NCBI GenBank assembly: GCA_964393795.1
Contig: CAYMWA010000004.1
Span: 1 to 64,000 of the forward strand
Origin: Chryseosolibacter sp964393795
Lineage (GTDB): Bacteria; Bacteroidota; Bacteroidia; Cytophagales; Cyclobacteriaceae
Direction: 5' to 3'
DNA: 64,000 nucleotides
The notes beneath the pieces are model-generated. The model had not been told where the DNA came from. It worked only from the letters and a program-made list of their open reading frames with translations, and did no database searches. The position numbers and the translations under genes were made by a program. Positions 18,084 to 27,893 of this stretch are shown piece by piece. Each line of letters starts with the position of its first letter. Position 1 is the stretch's first letter.

Positions 18084-18228
18084 CAGGTTCAACTTCCGGG
18101 AAGTTTTGAACTTCCCGGAAGTTTGCCCTTCGGGCTCGAACCCGCAACTTGCAACCTGCAACCAGGTTCAACTTCCCGGAAGTTCTGAACTTCCGGGAAG
18201 TTGCCCTTCGGGCTCGAGCCTGCAACCT
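18084..18228. repeat. Two tandem 79-bp modules with nested palindromes
   Basis: Modules start at 18084 and 18163 with CAGGTTC. Each then has two 15-base palindromes, AACTTCC-S-GGAAGTT, separated by three bases (TTG or CTG); within a module one has S=G and the other S=C, so they also form a perfect 15-bp hairpin with each other. GCCCTTCGGGC (18125-18135 and 18203-18213), a small GC hairpin, follows. The module ends in heptamers GCAACTT/GCAACCT, and the second copy runs into the addA stop codon (18227-18229). The arrangement resembles REP/BIME elements. Confidence 0.85.
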
Positions 18229-21200
18229 AAAACAGTTCCAACTGATCGTCATCACGTCTCCTTGTCACCATCCGCGGTCTTCCGCTGCGTTTCACTTCGA
18301 CCACTTCGTTTTTTCCTATGTAGAGCAGATAGCCGTTTACTTCGGTGTAGTTCATCTTCCGCAGGATGTCGACATACTGCAATACTTGTTGTTCGTCGCT
18401 TGCCTTGTGTGCACCTGTTTTGAAGTCGACGACCACTGCGCGCTTGCCTTGCGTCAGCAACCGGTCAATCCGTGGCTCCTGCCCATCGGGTAAGAGTATC
18501 GGTACTTCTGTCCGGACTTCCCATTCGCGACTAAACCAATGTGCAATTTGCGGGTCGTCCATCAGCGACGCCAGCTGTGCTTCGATCAATGCGCGCTCAT
18601 CTTCGGTAATCAATCCTTCAACAACAATCTGCGACAGCGTGTCGGCCACGTCATCGCTGTAGTGCATACGCGAAAGGACGGCGTGCATGTGAATGCCATA
18701 ACTGGCTTTCTCCATTTGCGCATCCATTTGAGCACCGAACCATTGTGCCCCCGACTGGCGGATCACCAGTTTGTCGCGCCAGGGCGAAGTGAGGTAATTT
18801 AACAGCTGCACAGTGTCCATCCGACGCTCGTTCTCCACGGGTGGCGCTGCAATCGTACCTTTGCGCCAGGCCCGCCGGCCCGAGTCCCAGTAGCCCTCCA
18901 GTTGCGGTTCACCGTTCATACTGTCATACAACAATTTCGCGATGGATCCCCGGGTGGCATGGTTGTCTTCACAGGGCGCTGACACGATCAGGCCTGATTC
19001 GGCACGCGTGAAGGCGACATAGAGCAGATTGAGATTGTCGAGTGCCGTCTTCATGCGCTCTTCTTCATAGTACGACGAGAAAAACGTGTTCTTTAGATTC
19101 GATCCATAACGAACGGGGAGGTATCCCGCCTCTGCGAACGGCCCTTCCGTGGACTGCACCCACAGATTAGGCGCCTGCCAGCTGTCGTGATCCATCGACC
19201 ATGCACAAAAGGGAATGAGCACATACCGGAACTGCAATCCTTTGGATTTATGAATCGTGAGAATTTGCACAGCGTCCACTTCCCCGGACACCTGAATACT
19301 CTTCTTGCTCCTGTTGATTTCCCACCATTCAAGAAAGGCGCCGAGGTCGTTGCGTTCGCGGTTGCTGAATTCGAGCACCAGGTCCTGGAATGTCTGGAGG
19401 TACACTAACTCGCCCGCAACATGCCCGAGCCTGAAGATATCAATCAACGTTTCGGTGAGTTCGACAAGTGGAAGCTTTTTCATCGCTGTTTTTGACTTCG
19501 TGAACGCCGGCGGCAGGTTGTTCTCGAAGACAGCTTGATTCGTCACAGTGAACACTTCCGACAGTTCACGTTCCGGCTCGTGCAGTCGGGCAAATTCATA
19601 CGCCAGTTGTGCACGCGCGATGGAGTCTTCCGCATTTAACAGGTACCGCATCGCGGCAAGCAACAAGTTCACCGATCCGGCACCATCTACGCGTAGCGAT
19701 TCATTCGAGACAACATCATAGGCACAATCGGCTTTCGCTTCTGGCGAATTCTTATATTGCAGGAGGAAGGCCGCAATGCGCTGACCTTCGTCGTTTCTGC
19801 GCACGAGTATGGCGATGTCTTTCAGAGACACACCATTTTCCTGAAGCGTTTCCAATGTCTTGGGAATACGCTCCATGGCCAATGCTTTCCACGACCGGGT
19901 TTGTTCGGGATGGTCCTCGTTTTTCTCATCGGGAAGAAAGGTAATCTCCACAAAACCCTCCGCCTGTGATGAGGTTTGCTGAGTCACATCCGCGTAAGCG
20001 CCCACCGCTGCCCCTACCCCATCCGTTGCAAGAATTTCCGCTGCCCTGCCGAACACGGCATTGTTAAACGCCACCACGCCAGCATCGCTCCGATAATTGC
20101 TGACCAGTTCATACACTTCCGCTCGGTCGTCGCCGACCACGTCGACGATCTTCTCCTGAAGCAGGTTCAGGTCCCCACCGCGCCACCTGTAGATCGCCTG
20201 CTTGACGTCGCCGACAATCAGACTCTGATGTCCCTGATCAAGACTGTTGACAATCAGGGGCTGAAAGTTTTGCCACTGCAGCCCCGAGGTATCCTGAAAT
20301 TCGTCAATAAGGAAGTTTCGAAAAAACGACCCGACTTTTTCATAAATGAAGGGTGTGTCGCTGTCGCGGATGATGCCGTTGAGAAACTTTGGTGCATCCG
20401 CCAGCAGCATGACGTTGTTCTCGTCCTTGTATTCTTTCAGCTTACGCGATATGTCCGTAATGAGACCGAACACATACATGTTTTGTAAGGCCACCTCGGC
20501 GCTCAATGCAGCCGTATAGTTTTCTTCAAACGCCGTGACCATCCTTTCAACGCGTGGCACGAGCGTTTTACGTGCGAGCGCCACCAGTCCGGCAGGGTCA
20601 GCGCACTTCCGTCCCGGCCAGTTTTCGGCAACTGTAAATTCATTTTTCACCCTGCCACCAGGTGGCTTGCACTTGCCGACCGTTCGCGCTGTGGCATTGC
20701 CCTCAAGAAACGACTGCAAGCCCGAACCCTTGCCGTATTTGAAATCGTCAATGGAATAGCCGCTTTCACGAAGGGCCTGTGCACATTCCCGGGCCGGAAG
20801 GGTTACGTCGGCCAGAAAAGCAGCCTTTACTTTCCACAGTCGGTTGCGCAGGGTTCGGAAGTAATCGACTTGCGCTGTCACCTGGTTGACCGTGTCTTCA
20901 ACGTCTTTGAATGTTTCGCGGAAGATCTCGTGCGCAAATCTGATCAGGCTTTGGCGTACATCCCACGATCGCTCGTTTTCAAGGTTCTCCCCTGCAAACT
21001 CCACTACCCAGTCTGTCAGTTCCTTGTTGGTTCCCAACTCACTCACCAGGTTGTCGATAACGTCTTCGAGAACGGCATCCTGATCGACCTCCAGGCGGTA
21101 GTCGCCCACGAGTCCGGCTTCGCGAATAAAGGCGCGAATCACCTTCTGAAAGAACGCGTCGATCGTGCTGATCGCAAAGTGGTCGTACTTGTGCAACAGG

Positions 21201-21541
21201 GTGGATTGCACTTCCTGACTGTACTGGCGGAAGGTTTGCGGGTCCATCTTGAGTTCCGACTGCAGTGCGGCGGCAAGCGATCCCCCCTCCCCTTTAGCGA
21301 AGGCATCGATGTATTCCAGGATACGGTCTTTCATCTCCTGTGACGCCTTGTTGGTGAAGGTCACAGCAAGGATGTGTTTGAAATAATCGGCCCGATATTG
21401 CAGTGCCAGCCGGAGGTACGCTTTGGCAAGTGTACGGGTTTTACCACTGCCCGCGGAACTTCGGTATACGGAGAAAGTTTTTCCCAAGATGAAACGGTTA
21501 CATCGCAAGTTTAGCAAACTATCGCTGACATGTTGTGTCAT
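18227..21541 (-). CDS. addA: AddA-like helicase-nuclease (UvrD/RecB family)
   Basis: The 1,104-residue protein has the full superfamily 1A helicase set: Walker A SSAGSGKTRT near residues 28-37, motif Ia AVTFTNKAS, Walker B FLIDEFQDTS, motif III VGDVKQAIYRWRGGD and later IHKSKGLQF and LLYVAFTRAE. The C-terminus has RecB-type nuclease motifs PRIDRLL and VVVDFKTG followed by QQVLQYVDIL. It pairs with AddB downstream to resect double-strand breaks in an AddAB-type complex. ATG at 21541 gives a short N-terminal extension before the P-loop and overlaps no other gene; the divergent TPR-CHAT gene starts 95 bases away. Confidence 0.92.
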   Translation of the reverse strand: MTQHVSDSLLNLRCNRFILGKTFSVYRSSAGSGKTRTLAKAYLRLALQYRADYFKHILAVTFTNKASQEMKDRILEYIDAFAKGEGGSLAAALQSELKMDPQTFRQYSQEVQSTLLHKYDHFAISTIDAFFQKVIRAFIREAGLVGDYRLEVDQDAVLEDVIDNLVSELGTNKELTDWVVEFAGENLENERSWDVRQSLIRFAHEIFRETFKDVEDTVNQVTAQVDYFRTLRNRLWKVKAAFLADVTLPARECAQALRESGYSIDDFKYGKGSGLQSFLEGNATARTVGKCKPPGGRVKNEFTVAENWPGRKCADPAGLVALARKTLVPRVERMVTAFEENYTAALSAEVALQNMYVFGLITDISRKLKEYKDENNVMLLADAPKFLNGIIRDSDTPFIYEKVGSFFRNFLIDEFQDTSGLQWQNFQPLIVNSLDQGHQSLIVGDVKQAIYRWRGGDLNLLQEKIVDVVGDDRAEVYELVSNYRSDAGVVAFNNAVFGRAAEILATDGVGAAVGAYADVTQQTSSQAEGFVEITFLPDEKNEDHPEQTRSWKALAMERIPKTLETLQENGVSLKDIAILVRRNDEGQRIAAFLLQYKNSPEAKADCAYDVVSNESLRVDGAGSVNLLLAAMRYLLNAEDSIARAQLAYEFARLHEPERELSEVFTVTNQAVFENNLPPAFTKSKTAMKKLPLVELTETLIDIFRLGHVAGELVYLQTFQDLVLEFSNRERNDLGAFLEWWEINRSKKSIQVSGEVDAVQILTIHKSKGLQFRYVLIPFCAWSMDHDSWQAPNLWVQSTEGPFAEAGYLPVRYGSNLKNTFFSSYYEEERMKTALDNLNLLYVAFTRAESGLIVSAPCEDNHATRGSIAKLLYDSMNGEPQLEGYWDSGRRAWRKGTIAAPPVENERRMDTVQLLNYLTSPWRDKLVIRQSGAQWFGAQMDAQMEKASYGIHMHAVLSRMHYSDDVADTLSQIVVEGLITEDERALIEAQLASLMDDPQIAHWFSREWEVRTEVPILLPDGQEPRIDRLLTQGKRAVVVDFKTGAHKASDEQQVLQYVDILRKMNYTEVNGYLLYIGKNEVVEVKRSGRPRMVTRRRDDDQLELF

Positions 21542-21604
21542 TCCGGAAGTTTTACCCCCTTACATTATTCTTTCACTGCCCCTTCCGAATCGCCGGTTAT
21601 TTTT

Positions 21605-21612
21605 TAACTTTG
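21605..21612 (+). promoter_or_regulatory. Bacteroidota -7 promoter element for the TPR-CHAT gene
   Basis: TAACTTTG fits the consensus TAnnTTTG exactly and lies 24 bases before the ATG, predicting a short leader. The -33 region is not a clear TTTG. Confidence 0.45.
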
Positions 21613-21635
21613 ATTTTGTAAAAAACTGCTTAACC

Positions 21636-24600
21636 ATGAAAGTCATCCGGTATTCAATCCTCGCCGTGCTGTTGTGTATGCTCGCTGTTCCAAACGGTTT
21701 AGCGCAAAATAAAAAGCTCGACAAATATTTGCGCAAGACTGACGGCTACTATAAGGCTGGGCGCATGAGCAAGGCGTTGAAGACACTGAAGAAATTCAAA
21801 AGTACCATTGACAAGGGTTCGGGAGGAGCGAACTACATGGTGGAATTTTATGTCCGCGAGGCCCGTCTGAATCTGGCCAGCGGAATGGTAGACGGATTTG
21901 ACGCCAGCCTCCAGAATGCACTCAACGCGTGCAAACAAGCGTATGGTGAAACGAGCGCAAGTTATGCGGGCACGTTGCTTGATGTTGGGGAACTTTACAA
22001 TGAATACGGAAACTTCAGACTGGCGCGCGCTTATGTGGAAGAAGCGGAGGCATTACTTGCAAAAACGGATCTGACGACCGATGCACTCAAGGGAAGAATT
22101 GCCCTGATAAAAGCAGAGGCGATGATCGGTCAGGGATTTGCGAACGAAGCATTAGAGGTGCTCGCCAGCGTTGAACAATATTTCGCCGCGCGCGCAGTCG
22201 ACAGGGAGACCGTGGTGGTCGACGGACAAATCAAGACCAATCGCCTTGACGAGTCGGAAATTTACGAACGTTTCAACGCATATGCCCACCTGAAGACCCT
22301 GTTCGGGCTCGCTTACGCGAAAAAAGGCCGTATTTCCGTGCCGGGTGCAAATGCCGAAAACCCCGACGTAGATGCAGCCTTTCGCGAACTTGAAAGCTGG
22401 TTCAGAGGGAAAAAGCGCTACATGGGTGAAACCAGTCTGGCGGAAGTCGAATATCGCTATCGCTGGGCGAAGGCCCTGGAGGAAAACGGTAGCAAGCAGG
22501 ACCTGGAATATGACCGTTTGTTGAATGACCTGAAGCGAAAAACCGAGCCCACCAATGCGCTCGCACACGAGATCTACTTGAGCTATATCGAATATCTGCT
22601 GAAAAAAGGAAACAGGCCGCGGTACCTGAACATCAAGCTTGAGTATGAGAAGATGATCGACAAGCAGTATCCCAAGCAGAGTCTCCACCAGGTTAACCTG
22701 AAGGCAGTAGAGTTTAACTCAAAGTTTTCGCGTGACAAGACCCGCAACCTCGAAAATGACGCTGTGGCGGTTATCACCTCAAAGTCCCTCCCGAAATACT
22801 ACCACACACGAACGCGCATCCTGGAATTCCTTTATCAGGTGGCCATTGCCGAACGCCGGTATGGCAATGCCGAGGCCTACCTCAATCAACTGGCGGAAAT
22901 AAAGAAGGAATTGTGCGGGGAAAATTCACCCGAATATCACCTATCCAAAATAGCGCTCGCCAACTACTACGTTGATTATACTAACAAAATCGAGGAAGCT
23001 GGAAAAATATACGAGGAGAGCTATTTCAAACTGGTCGCCAAGGAGATCGATGTTCAGCACAAGGACCTCATCGACATCCTCAATCACATCGCCCACTGGT
23101 ATGAGCTGACAGATCAATACGAGCTTGCGTCAAAAACACTAGCCCAAGCCAAAGATGCCGCGAATTACAAGTTTGCAGACACCGATATCCTTTACGGGAT
23201 GGAGCTCGACAACATTGCCAAACTTCAGCTCAAGCTGGGCGAATACGATCAGGCGGAAGCGAACATCGTCAAGGCGCTAGAGGTGATCGACCTGAAACAC
23301 AACCGCGACTATGTGGAATACACGCCTGCCTACATCAGCGCACTGCAAACACAAGCCATTCTGTTTGGCATTAAGGGCTTATTTGATGAGGCCAAGACAA
23401 ACCTCGTTCGAACGAAAAAGCTGATCTCGAAATCATCGGTACCGATCGGTGATGAACTCACCACAGCTCGCGAGTTGTCGCGCCTCTATATTCTGCTTGG
23501 CAACTATGGGGCCACTGAAGAAATGCTCGACAACCTGATCAGCGAATACGAATCGCTTTTCGGAAAGAACTCGCTTCATCTGATCGATCCATTGGTAAAC
23601 AAAGGGAGGATCCTGCTGGCAAAAGGCGACTACACCGAGGCGGACCGGATTGCGCGCCGCGCCAACGAACTTGCCGTACAGATCTACGGCGAAAATTCGA
23701 CCAAGACAGCGCCGACGCAAAAGCTGCTGAGTGACATCAACTACACGCTGGGCGACTATGAAAAGGCGGGTCAAAACGTCGCCAAGGCACTTGCCAGCCA
23801 GGAGCACCAGTTCGGACGGCACCACATCGAAGTGGCTAAATCGCTCGCGAATCTGGCGCTGATCAAGTTTCACCGGGGCGACGACAAAACGGAAGTCGAA
23901 AAAATAATGGTCGAGGCGCGTGATATCATGGCGGAAAAACTCGGCAAGGACAATCCGCAGTATGCGGAAATCCTGAAAGATGTAGCCGTGGTCTACATTT
24001 CACAGGGCCGCTACGACATCGCCTTCAATTCGCTCACGGTGGCGGAAAGTATCTGGCGAACCAAAACGGGCACGAAAAACAACATCAACGCGGCGGGCAT
24101 CTACAGCCTTACCGGCGATGTCTACTACCAGCTGAAAAACTACAATCGCGCGGAAGAGTTCTACAACAAAGCCAAGGACCTGTACGAGAAGTTCTTTAGC
24201 GTGAATCATCCGGAGTACGTCAAAGTATTGAGCAAGCTCAGCAAGGTGTACTACATGCGTAAAGACTACAAGCGATCGAAAAGGTTGATCGAACAGGCGC
24301 TCGCCAATTATGAGACGTTTATCCGTCAATACTTCCCGGCACTGAGTGAACGCGAAAAGGCCAAATACTGGAATACCATCAAGGGGGATTTTGAGTTTTA
24401 CAATACGCTTGCCTTTAGCAACCTCGAAGACTTTAAAGACCTCACAGGCCGGGTATATAATGCGCAGCTGATGACCAAGGCGCTGCTCCTCAGCTCCTCC
24501 ATCAAAATCCGTGAGCGCATCATGAACAGCACCGACGAACAACTCAAGGCGCAGTACAGCGACTGGGTAGACAAGAAAGAGCTGCTGACAATTGCGCTTT

Positions 24601-25886
24601 CGATGAGCCCTGCCGATCTCGCCGAAAATGAAATTGACCCGGTGAAGCTCACTCAGGAAGTTGAGCAACTTGAAAGAGAACTCAGCCAGAAATCGGAATT
24701 GTTCGGGCAGAACTTTGAGACGCATCGCATTGTGTTCGAAGACGTCAAGAAATCACTCGGCCCCAATGAGGTGGCCATGGAGATGGTACGCTACCGTTAT
24801 TTCAATCACACGTTCACCGATTCTGTTATCTATGCGGCCCTGTATGTGACCAGGGATATGTCGAAGCCGAAGGCGATCGTTCTCAGCGACGGCAAGAACA
24901 TGGAAACGCGGTACTTTAAATACTATCGCAATTGCATCATCGGAAAAGTAGCCGACCAGTATTCCTACAATGTCTTCTGGAAGCCCATCGCCGATGAGAT
25001 CGGCCAGGCGGCGGCGCTGTATCTTTCTGCGGACGGCGTCTACAACCAGATCAACCTGGAAGCAATCCCCACACCCGACGGGCGCTATATTCTCGACAAT
25101 GCGAACATTATCCTGGTAAGTAATACAAAAGATATCTACCTCCGGAAGGTAAAGTCGCGTCCCTCCCCCGACAAGAATACGGCGACGATGTTCGGCAACC
25201 CGACCTTTTACCTGACCGCTTCTGCTGACAGCAGAACCATCGCACCGCTCCCGGGTACTGAGAAGGAAGTGAGCCAGGTGCAGTTTCTCCTTGACCAACA
25301 AGGTTGGGTGACATCCGAGTTCGTCGAAACGGCCGCGGCCGAAGACCGGATAAAGGCGATGGACAGCCCGCGGATTTTCCACATCGCTACACACGGACTG
25401 TATCGACCGACGGAAGAGATAACGCTGAAGAAGTCAATTGAGGGCGGCGATGCGCTGCTGGCGCGAAATCCACTCATGCGCACAGGCCTGTTGCTCAAAG
25501 GAGCCGGTGACTTGCTCCAAAAAACCGACTACAACTACAACATCGAGAACGGCATACTGACCGCTTATGAAGCAATGAGTCTGAATCTCGACAAAACCGA
25601 CCTGGTAGTCCTCAGCGCCTGTGAAACCGGCCTGGGGGAACTTGAAGCCGGCGAAGGCGTTTACGGACTCCAGCGCGCGTTTCTGGTGGCCGGCGCCAAA
25701 GTGCTCATCATGAGCATGTTCAAAGTCGACGATCAGGCCACGCAAAAGCTGATGTTGAGGTTCTATCAGAAATGGCTTAACACGAAAGACTTGCGCCAAA
25801 GTTTTATCGATGCCAAAAAAGAACTCCGCGTCGAATATCCCGAACCAATCTACTGGGGCGCGTTCATGATGATCGGACTGGAATAG
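21636..25886 (+). CDS. Secreted TPR-CHAT domain protein
   Basis: The 1,416-residue protein starts with a signal peptide (SILAVLLCMLAVPNGLAQ), so it acts outside the cytoplasm. Residues about 25-960 are helical tetratricopeptide-like repeats, for example YYQLKNYNRAEEFYNKAKDL. The C-terminal region of about 300 residues is a CHAT (caspase-HetF-associated with TPRs) domain with catalytic-dyad candidates His1253 in HIATHG and Cys1329 in LSACETG, and the family ending YWGAFMMIGLE. CHAT domains are cysteine peptidases of the caspase/separase clan. Substrate and trigger are unknown. It is divergent from addA and carries a perfect -7 promoter element. Confidence 0.92.
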   Translation: MKVIRYSILAVLLCMLAVPNGLAQNKKLDKYLRKTDGYYKAGRMSKALKTLKKFKSTIDKGSGGANYMVEFYVREARLNLASGMVDGFDASLQNALNACKQAYGETSASYAGTLLDVGELYNEYGNFRLARAYVEEAEALLAKTDLTTDALKGRIALIKAEAMIGQGFANEALEVLASVEQYFAARAVDRETVVVDGQIKTNRLDESEIYERFNAYAHLKTLFGLAYAKKGRISVPGANAENPDVDAAFRELESWFRGKKRYMGETSLAEVEYRYRWAKALEENGSKQDLEYDRLLNDLKRKTEPTNALAHEIYLSYIEYLLKKGNRPRYLNIKLEYEKMIDKQYPKQSLHQVNLKAVEFNSKFSRDKTRNLENDAVAVITSKSLPKYYHTRTRILEFLYQVAIAERRYGNAEAYLNQLAEIKKELCGENSPEYHLSKIALANYYVDYTNKIEEAGKIYEESYFKLVAKEIDVQHKDLIDILNHIAHWYELTDQYELASKTLAQAKDAANYKFADTDILYGMELDNIAKLQLKLGEYDQAEANIVKALEVIDLKHNRDYVEYTPAYISALQTQAILFGIKGLFDEAKTNLVRTKKLISKSSVPIGDELTTARELSRLYILLGNYGATEEMLDNLISEYESLFGKNSLHLIDPLVNKGRILLAKGDYTEADRIARRANELAVQIYGENSTKTAPTQKLLSDINYTLGDYEKAGQNVAKALASQEHQFGRHHIEVAKSLANLALIKFHRGDDKTEVEKIMVEARDIMAEKLGKDNPQYAEILKDVAVVYISQGRYDIAFNSLTVAESIWRTKTGTKNNINAAGIYSLTGDVYYQLKNYNRAEEFYNKAKDLYEKFFSVNHPEYVKVLSKLSKVYYMRKDYKRSKRLIEQALANYETFIRQYFPALSEREKAKYWNTIKGDFEFYNTLAFSNLEDFKDLTGRVYNAQLMTKALLLSSSIKIRERIMNSTDEQLKAQYSDWVDKKELLTIALSMSPADLAENEIDPVKLTQEVEQLERELSQKSELFGQNFETHRIVFEDVKKSLGPNEVAMEMVRYRYFNHTFTDSVIYAALYVTRDMSKPKAIVLSDGKNMETRYFKYYRNCIIGKVADQYSYNVFWKPIADEIGQAAALYLSADGVYNQINLEAIPTPDGRYILDNANIILVSNTKDIYLRKVKSRPSPDKNTATMFGNPTFYLTASADSRTIAPLPGTEKEVSQVQFLLDQQGWVTSEFVETAAAEDRIKAMDSPRIFHIATHGLYRPTEEITLKKSIEGGDALLARNPLMRTGLLLKGAGDLLQKTDYNYNIENGILTAYEAMSLNLDKTDLVVLSACETGLGELEAGEGVYGLQRAFLVAGAKVLIMSMFKVDDQATQKLMLRFYQKWLNTKDLRQSFIDAKKELRVEYPEPIYWGAFMMIGLE

Positions 25887-25891
25887 GATGC

Positions 25892-25911
25892 GGATGGGTG
25901 TAAGCCCATCC
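25892..25911 (+). terminator. Hairpin after the TPR-CHAT gene
   Basis: GGATGGG-TGTAAG-CCCATCC is a perfect 7-bp GC-rich stem that starts 5 bases after the stop codon. It is followed by CCTTCCGTTCTC rather than a clean T-run, so terminator function is only possible. Confidence 0.35.
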
Positions 25912-26014
25912 CCTTCCGTTCTCATCTGTCCTACTACCCGTCATCGCGTACGGCACAATTTTGTTACACCCATCCATTCTTACGTGCATTTCAGAAACTA
26001 TTAAATCACGAATT

Positions 26015-27043
26015 ATGGCAGATTACAATCGTAACCGAAGGGATGCATATCGACAACAATTTGGATGGAACGAGGATACGCATCCCGGGCAGCAGTATGA
26101 CGAAGAACCCAACTACACCATTTCGGAGAACCGTGGCTACCGCGACAGCGGCGGAACGCGTGGCCGTGAGGGTGGCTGGGAAAGTCGCTATGAGCGCGAC
26201 ATGTACACCAGCCGCGAGGGTGATTACGACCGCTACCAGCGACCTTATACCCGCTACCGCGACACGGACTATGGCGATGACACCGGTCGTCGGGGATTGA
26301 GTTCGGCATATGCTGACTTCGGAGGCGACTATGCAACACGCTCCAGGGATCTCTACGATCGCGGACACCAGGGCATGGGCCGCCGTGACTATGAAAACAG
26401 GGAAAACCGGTTGGGTGGTGGCAACTACGACCGCTATGGCGACAGAGGCCGATACGGGCAACAAGAAAACTTCCCCTATGGCGAAAGCCGTTTTTCCCGT
26501 GGTGACACCGGGGGATACTACGGTCGCCGCGGAGGTCATTCGGATTATCACTACGGCAACCGCTACTCTGGCAACCGCGGTTTTGGCAGCGGCGATACGG
26601 AGGAACGCTCATGGTGGGACAAGACGACGGATGAAGTGTCGTCTTGGTTCGGCGACGAAGAGGCGGAACGCAGAAGGGAATATGACCGGATGCAAAACCA
26701 TCGTGGACGCGGACCGCGCAACTACACGCGTTCCGACGAACGCATTACGGAAGACATCAACGATCGTCTCAGCGACGACCCGTTCATCGATGCATCCGAC
26801 ATAGAGGTTTCCGTAAGCAAAGGAGAGGTTACCCTCTCCGGACATGTCGATCATCGCAGCAGCAAGCGGAGAGCGGAGGACCTTGCCGAGTCTATCTCGG
26901 GTGTAAGAAATGTAGAGAACCGGATCCGGGTACAACCCGTAACTGCGATGCATACGCCGTCTGATACCACGACCTCGCGAAGCACATCCCCTGTTCCGGG
27001 GTCGTCGCGCGGTGCAAACCGGGAAACCGGTCAATCAAAATAA
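26015..27043 (+). CDS. BON domain protein with SWFGD motif and Gly/Arg/Tyr-rich region
   Basis: The 342-residue protein has three parts. Residues about 1-195 are low complexity, very rich in Arg, Tyr, Gly and Asp and probably disordered. A short block EVSSWFGDEEAERRREYD near 210-228 is the SWFGD motif seen in bacterial stress-related proteins. A single BON domain follows (ERITEDINDRLSDD to VRNVENRIRV, about 245-310), a fold that binds membranes or ligands. There is no signal peptide, so it is presumably cytoplasmic. The ATG at 26015 is chosen because upstream codons look non-coding. A strong terminator follows. Confidence 0.85.
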   Translation: MADYNRNRRDAYRQQFGWNEDTHPGQQYDEEPNYTISENRGYRDSGGTRGREGGWESRYERDMYTSREGDYDRYQRPYTRYRDTDYGDDTGRRGLSSAYADFGGDYATRSRDLYDRGHQGMGRRDYENRENRLGGGNYDRYGDRGRYGQQENFPYGESRFSRGDTGGYYGRRGGHSDYHYGNRYSGNRGFGSGDTEERSWWDKTTDEVSSWFGDEEAERRREYDRMQNHRGRGPRNYTRSDERITEDINDRLSDDPFIDASDIEVSVSKGEVTLSGHVDHRSSKRRAEDLAESISGVRNVENRIRVQPVTAMHTPSDTTTSRSTSPVPGSSRGANRETGQSK

Positions 27044-27066
27044 CATGTTCCTGAAATTAATGACCA

Positions 27067-27097
27067 AACGTCCTGCTGTCGCAGGACGTTTTTTTTT
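27067..27097 (+). terminator. Rho-independent terminator after the BON gene
   Basis: AACGTCCTGC-TGTC-GCAGGACGTT is a perfect 10-bp stem with a 4-base loop followed by seven further T. The T-run overlaps the stop codon of the convergent enoyl-CoA hydratase gene. Confidence 0.92.
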
Positions 27098-27881
27098 AGA
27101 CACCTTTGAACACCGGCTTGCGTTTGTCCCGGAAGGCGGCTACTCCTTCCCGGTGGTCTTCCGTGCGGCCCGCAATTTCCTGACACCAGGCTTCATACTC
27201 CAGCGTCTCTTCGAGCGTTGCGTTGGCTGATCGGTGAAGCATTTTCTTCATCAGACCGATCGCCCTGGTTGGCGCATTCAGAAAATAGTCCGTGAATTCT
27301 TTCATCACCGAATCGAGTTGCCCGGCGGGTACCACGCGGTTGATCAATCCCAGTTTGACCGCCTCCGCCGCAGTGAGGGGAGCTCCCATAGCGCACATTT
27401 CAAAAGCTTTGGCCATTCCGACCGTGCGTGGCAAAAAAAATGAAACGCCGGAATCAGGAACCAGACCAACATTGACAAATGCCTCCACGAGCCTGGCTTC
27501 TTCTGCGGCAATGACCATGTCGCAGGCGAGTGCGATTCCACCGCCGGCGCCAGCAGCCACCCCGTTGAGCCTGCAAAGAACCGGCTTCGGCATGTTCCGT
27601 ATCGCCCTGATAATCGGATTGTACCTTTTGTGAAGTGATTCCATGAGCGACCGCTTATCCGCCGATGATGCGTCCTTCAGGTCCTGCCCGGCACAGAAAG
27701 CTTTTCCCTCGCCGGTCAGTACGACTACGCGAATCGCCTCGTCCTTCCCCGCGGCAGTGAGTGCGCGTTGCAATTCAAAAGTGGCTTCATCGTTGAGTGC
27801 ATTGTAGACCTCCGGACGATTCAGGGTGATGGTGGCCAGTCCGCCCTCATGGACGGCGCGCAGGAATTTGTATGTATCCAT
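27096..27881 (-). CDS. Enoyl-CoA hydratase/isomerase family protein (PaaG-like)
   Basis: The 261-residue crotonase-fold protein has LNRPEVYNALND, the CoA/oxyanion segment GKAFCAGQDL near residue 60, GVAAGAGGGIALACD near 108-122 and GLVPDSG near 140. The Asp in the last motif matches ring-1,2-epoxyphenylacetyl-CoA isomerase (PaaG) types more than classical hydratases with Glu, so an isomerase or hydratase of acyl-CoA degradation is likely. It is third in a leftward run after rpoN and a membrane protein, 12 bases downstream of the latter. No other paa genes are nearby. Confidence 0.85.
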   Translation of the reverse strand: MDTYKFLRAVHEGGLATITLNRPEVYNALNDEATFELQRALTAAGKDEAIRVVVLTGEGKAFCAGQDLKDASSADKRSLMESLHKRYNPIIRAIRNMPKPVLCRLNGVAAGAGGGIALACDMVIAAEEARLVEAFVNVGLVPDSGVSFFLPRTVGMAKAFEMCAMGAPLTAAEAVKLGLINRVVPAGQLDSVMKEFTDYFLNAPTRAIGLMKKMLHRSANATLEETLEYEAWCQEIAGRTEDHREGVAAFRDKRKPVFKGV

Positions 27882-27893
27882 ATTGCAATGGTT

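Noticed and set aside
17794..18161. Short peptides with a 7-residue repeat over the CGATRGT array
   Set aside because: A 7-base period gives a 21-base, 7-residue repeat in every frame; frames run across the N gap and have no start context.
26006..26612. Two long minus-strand frames opposite the BON gene
   Set aside because: They result from the low-complexity Arg/Tyr/Gly coding sequence and are Ala/Val- or Cys/His-rich without structure.
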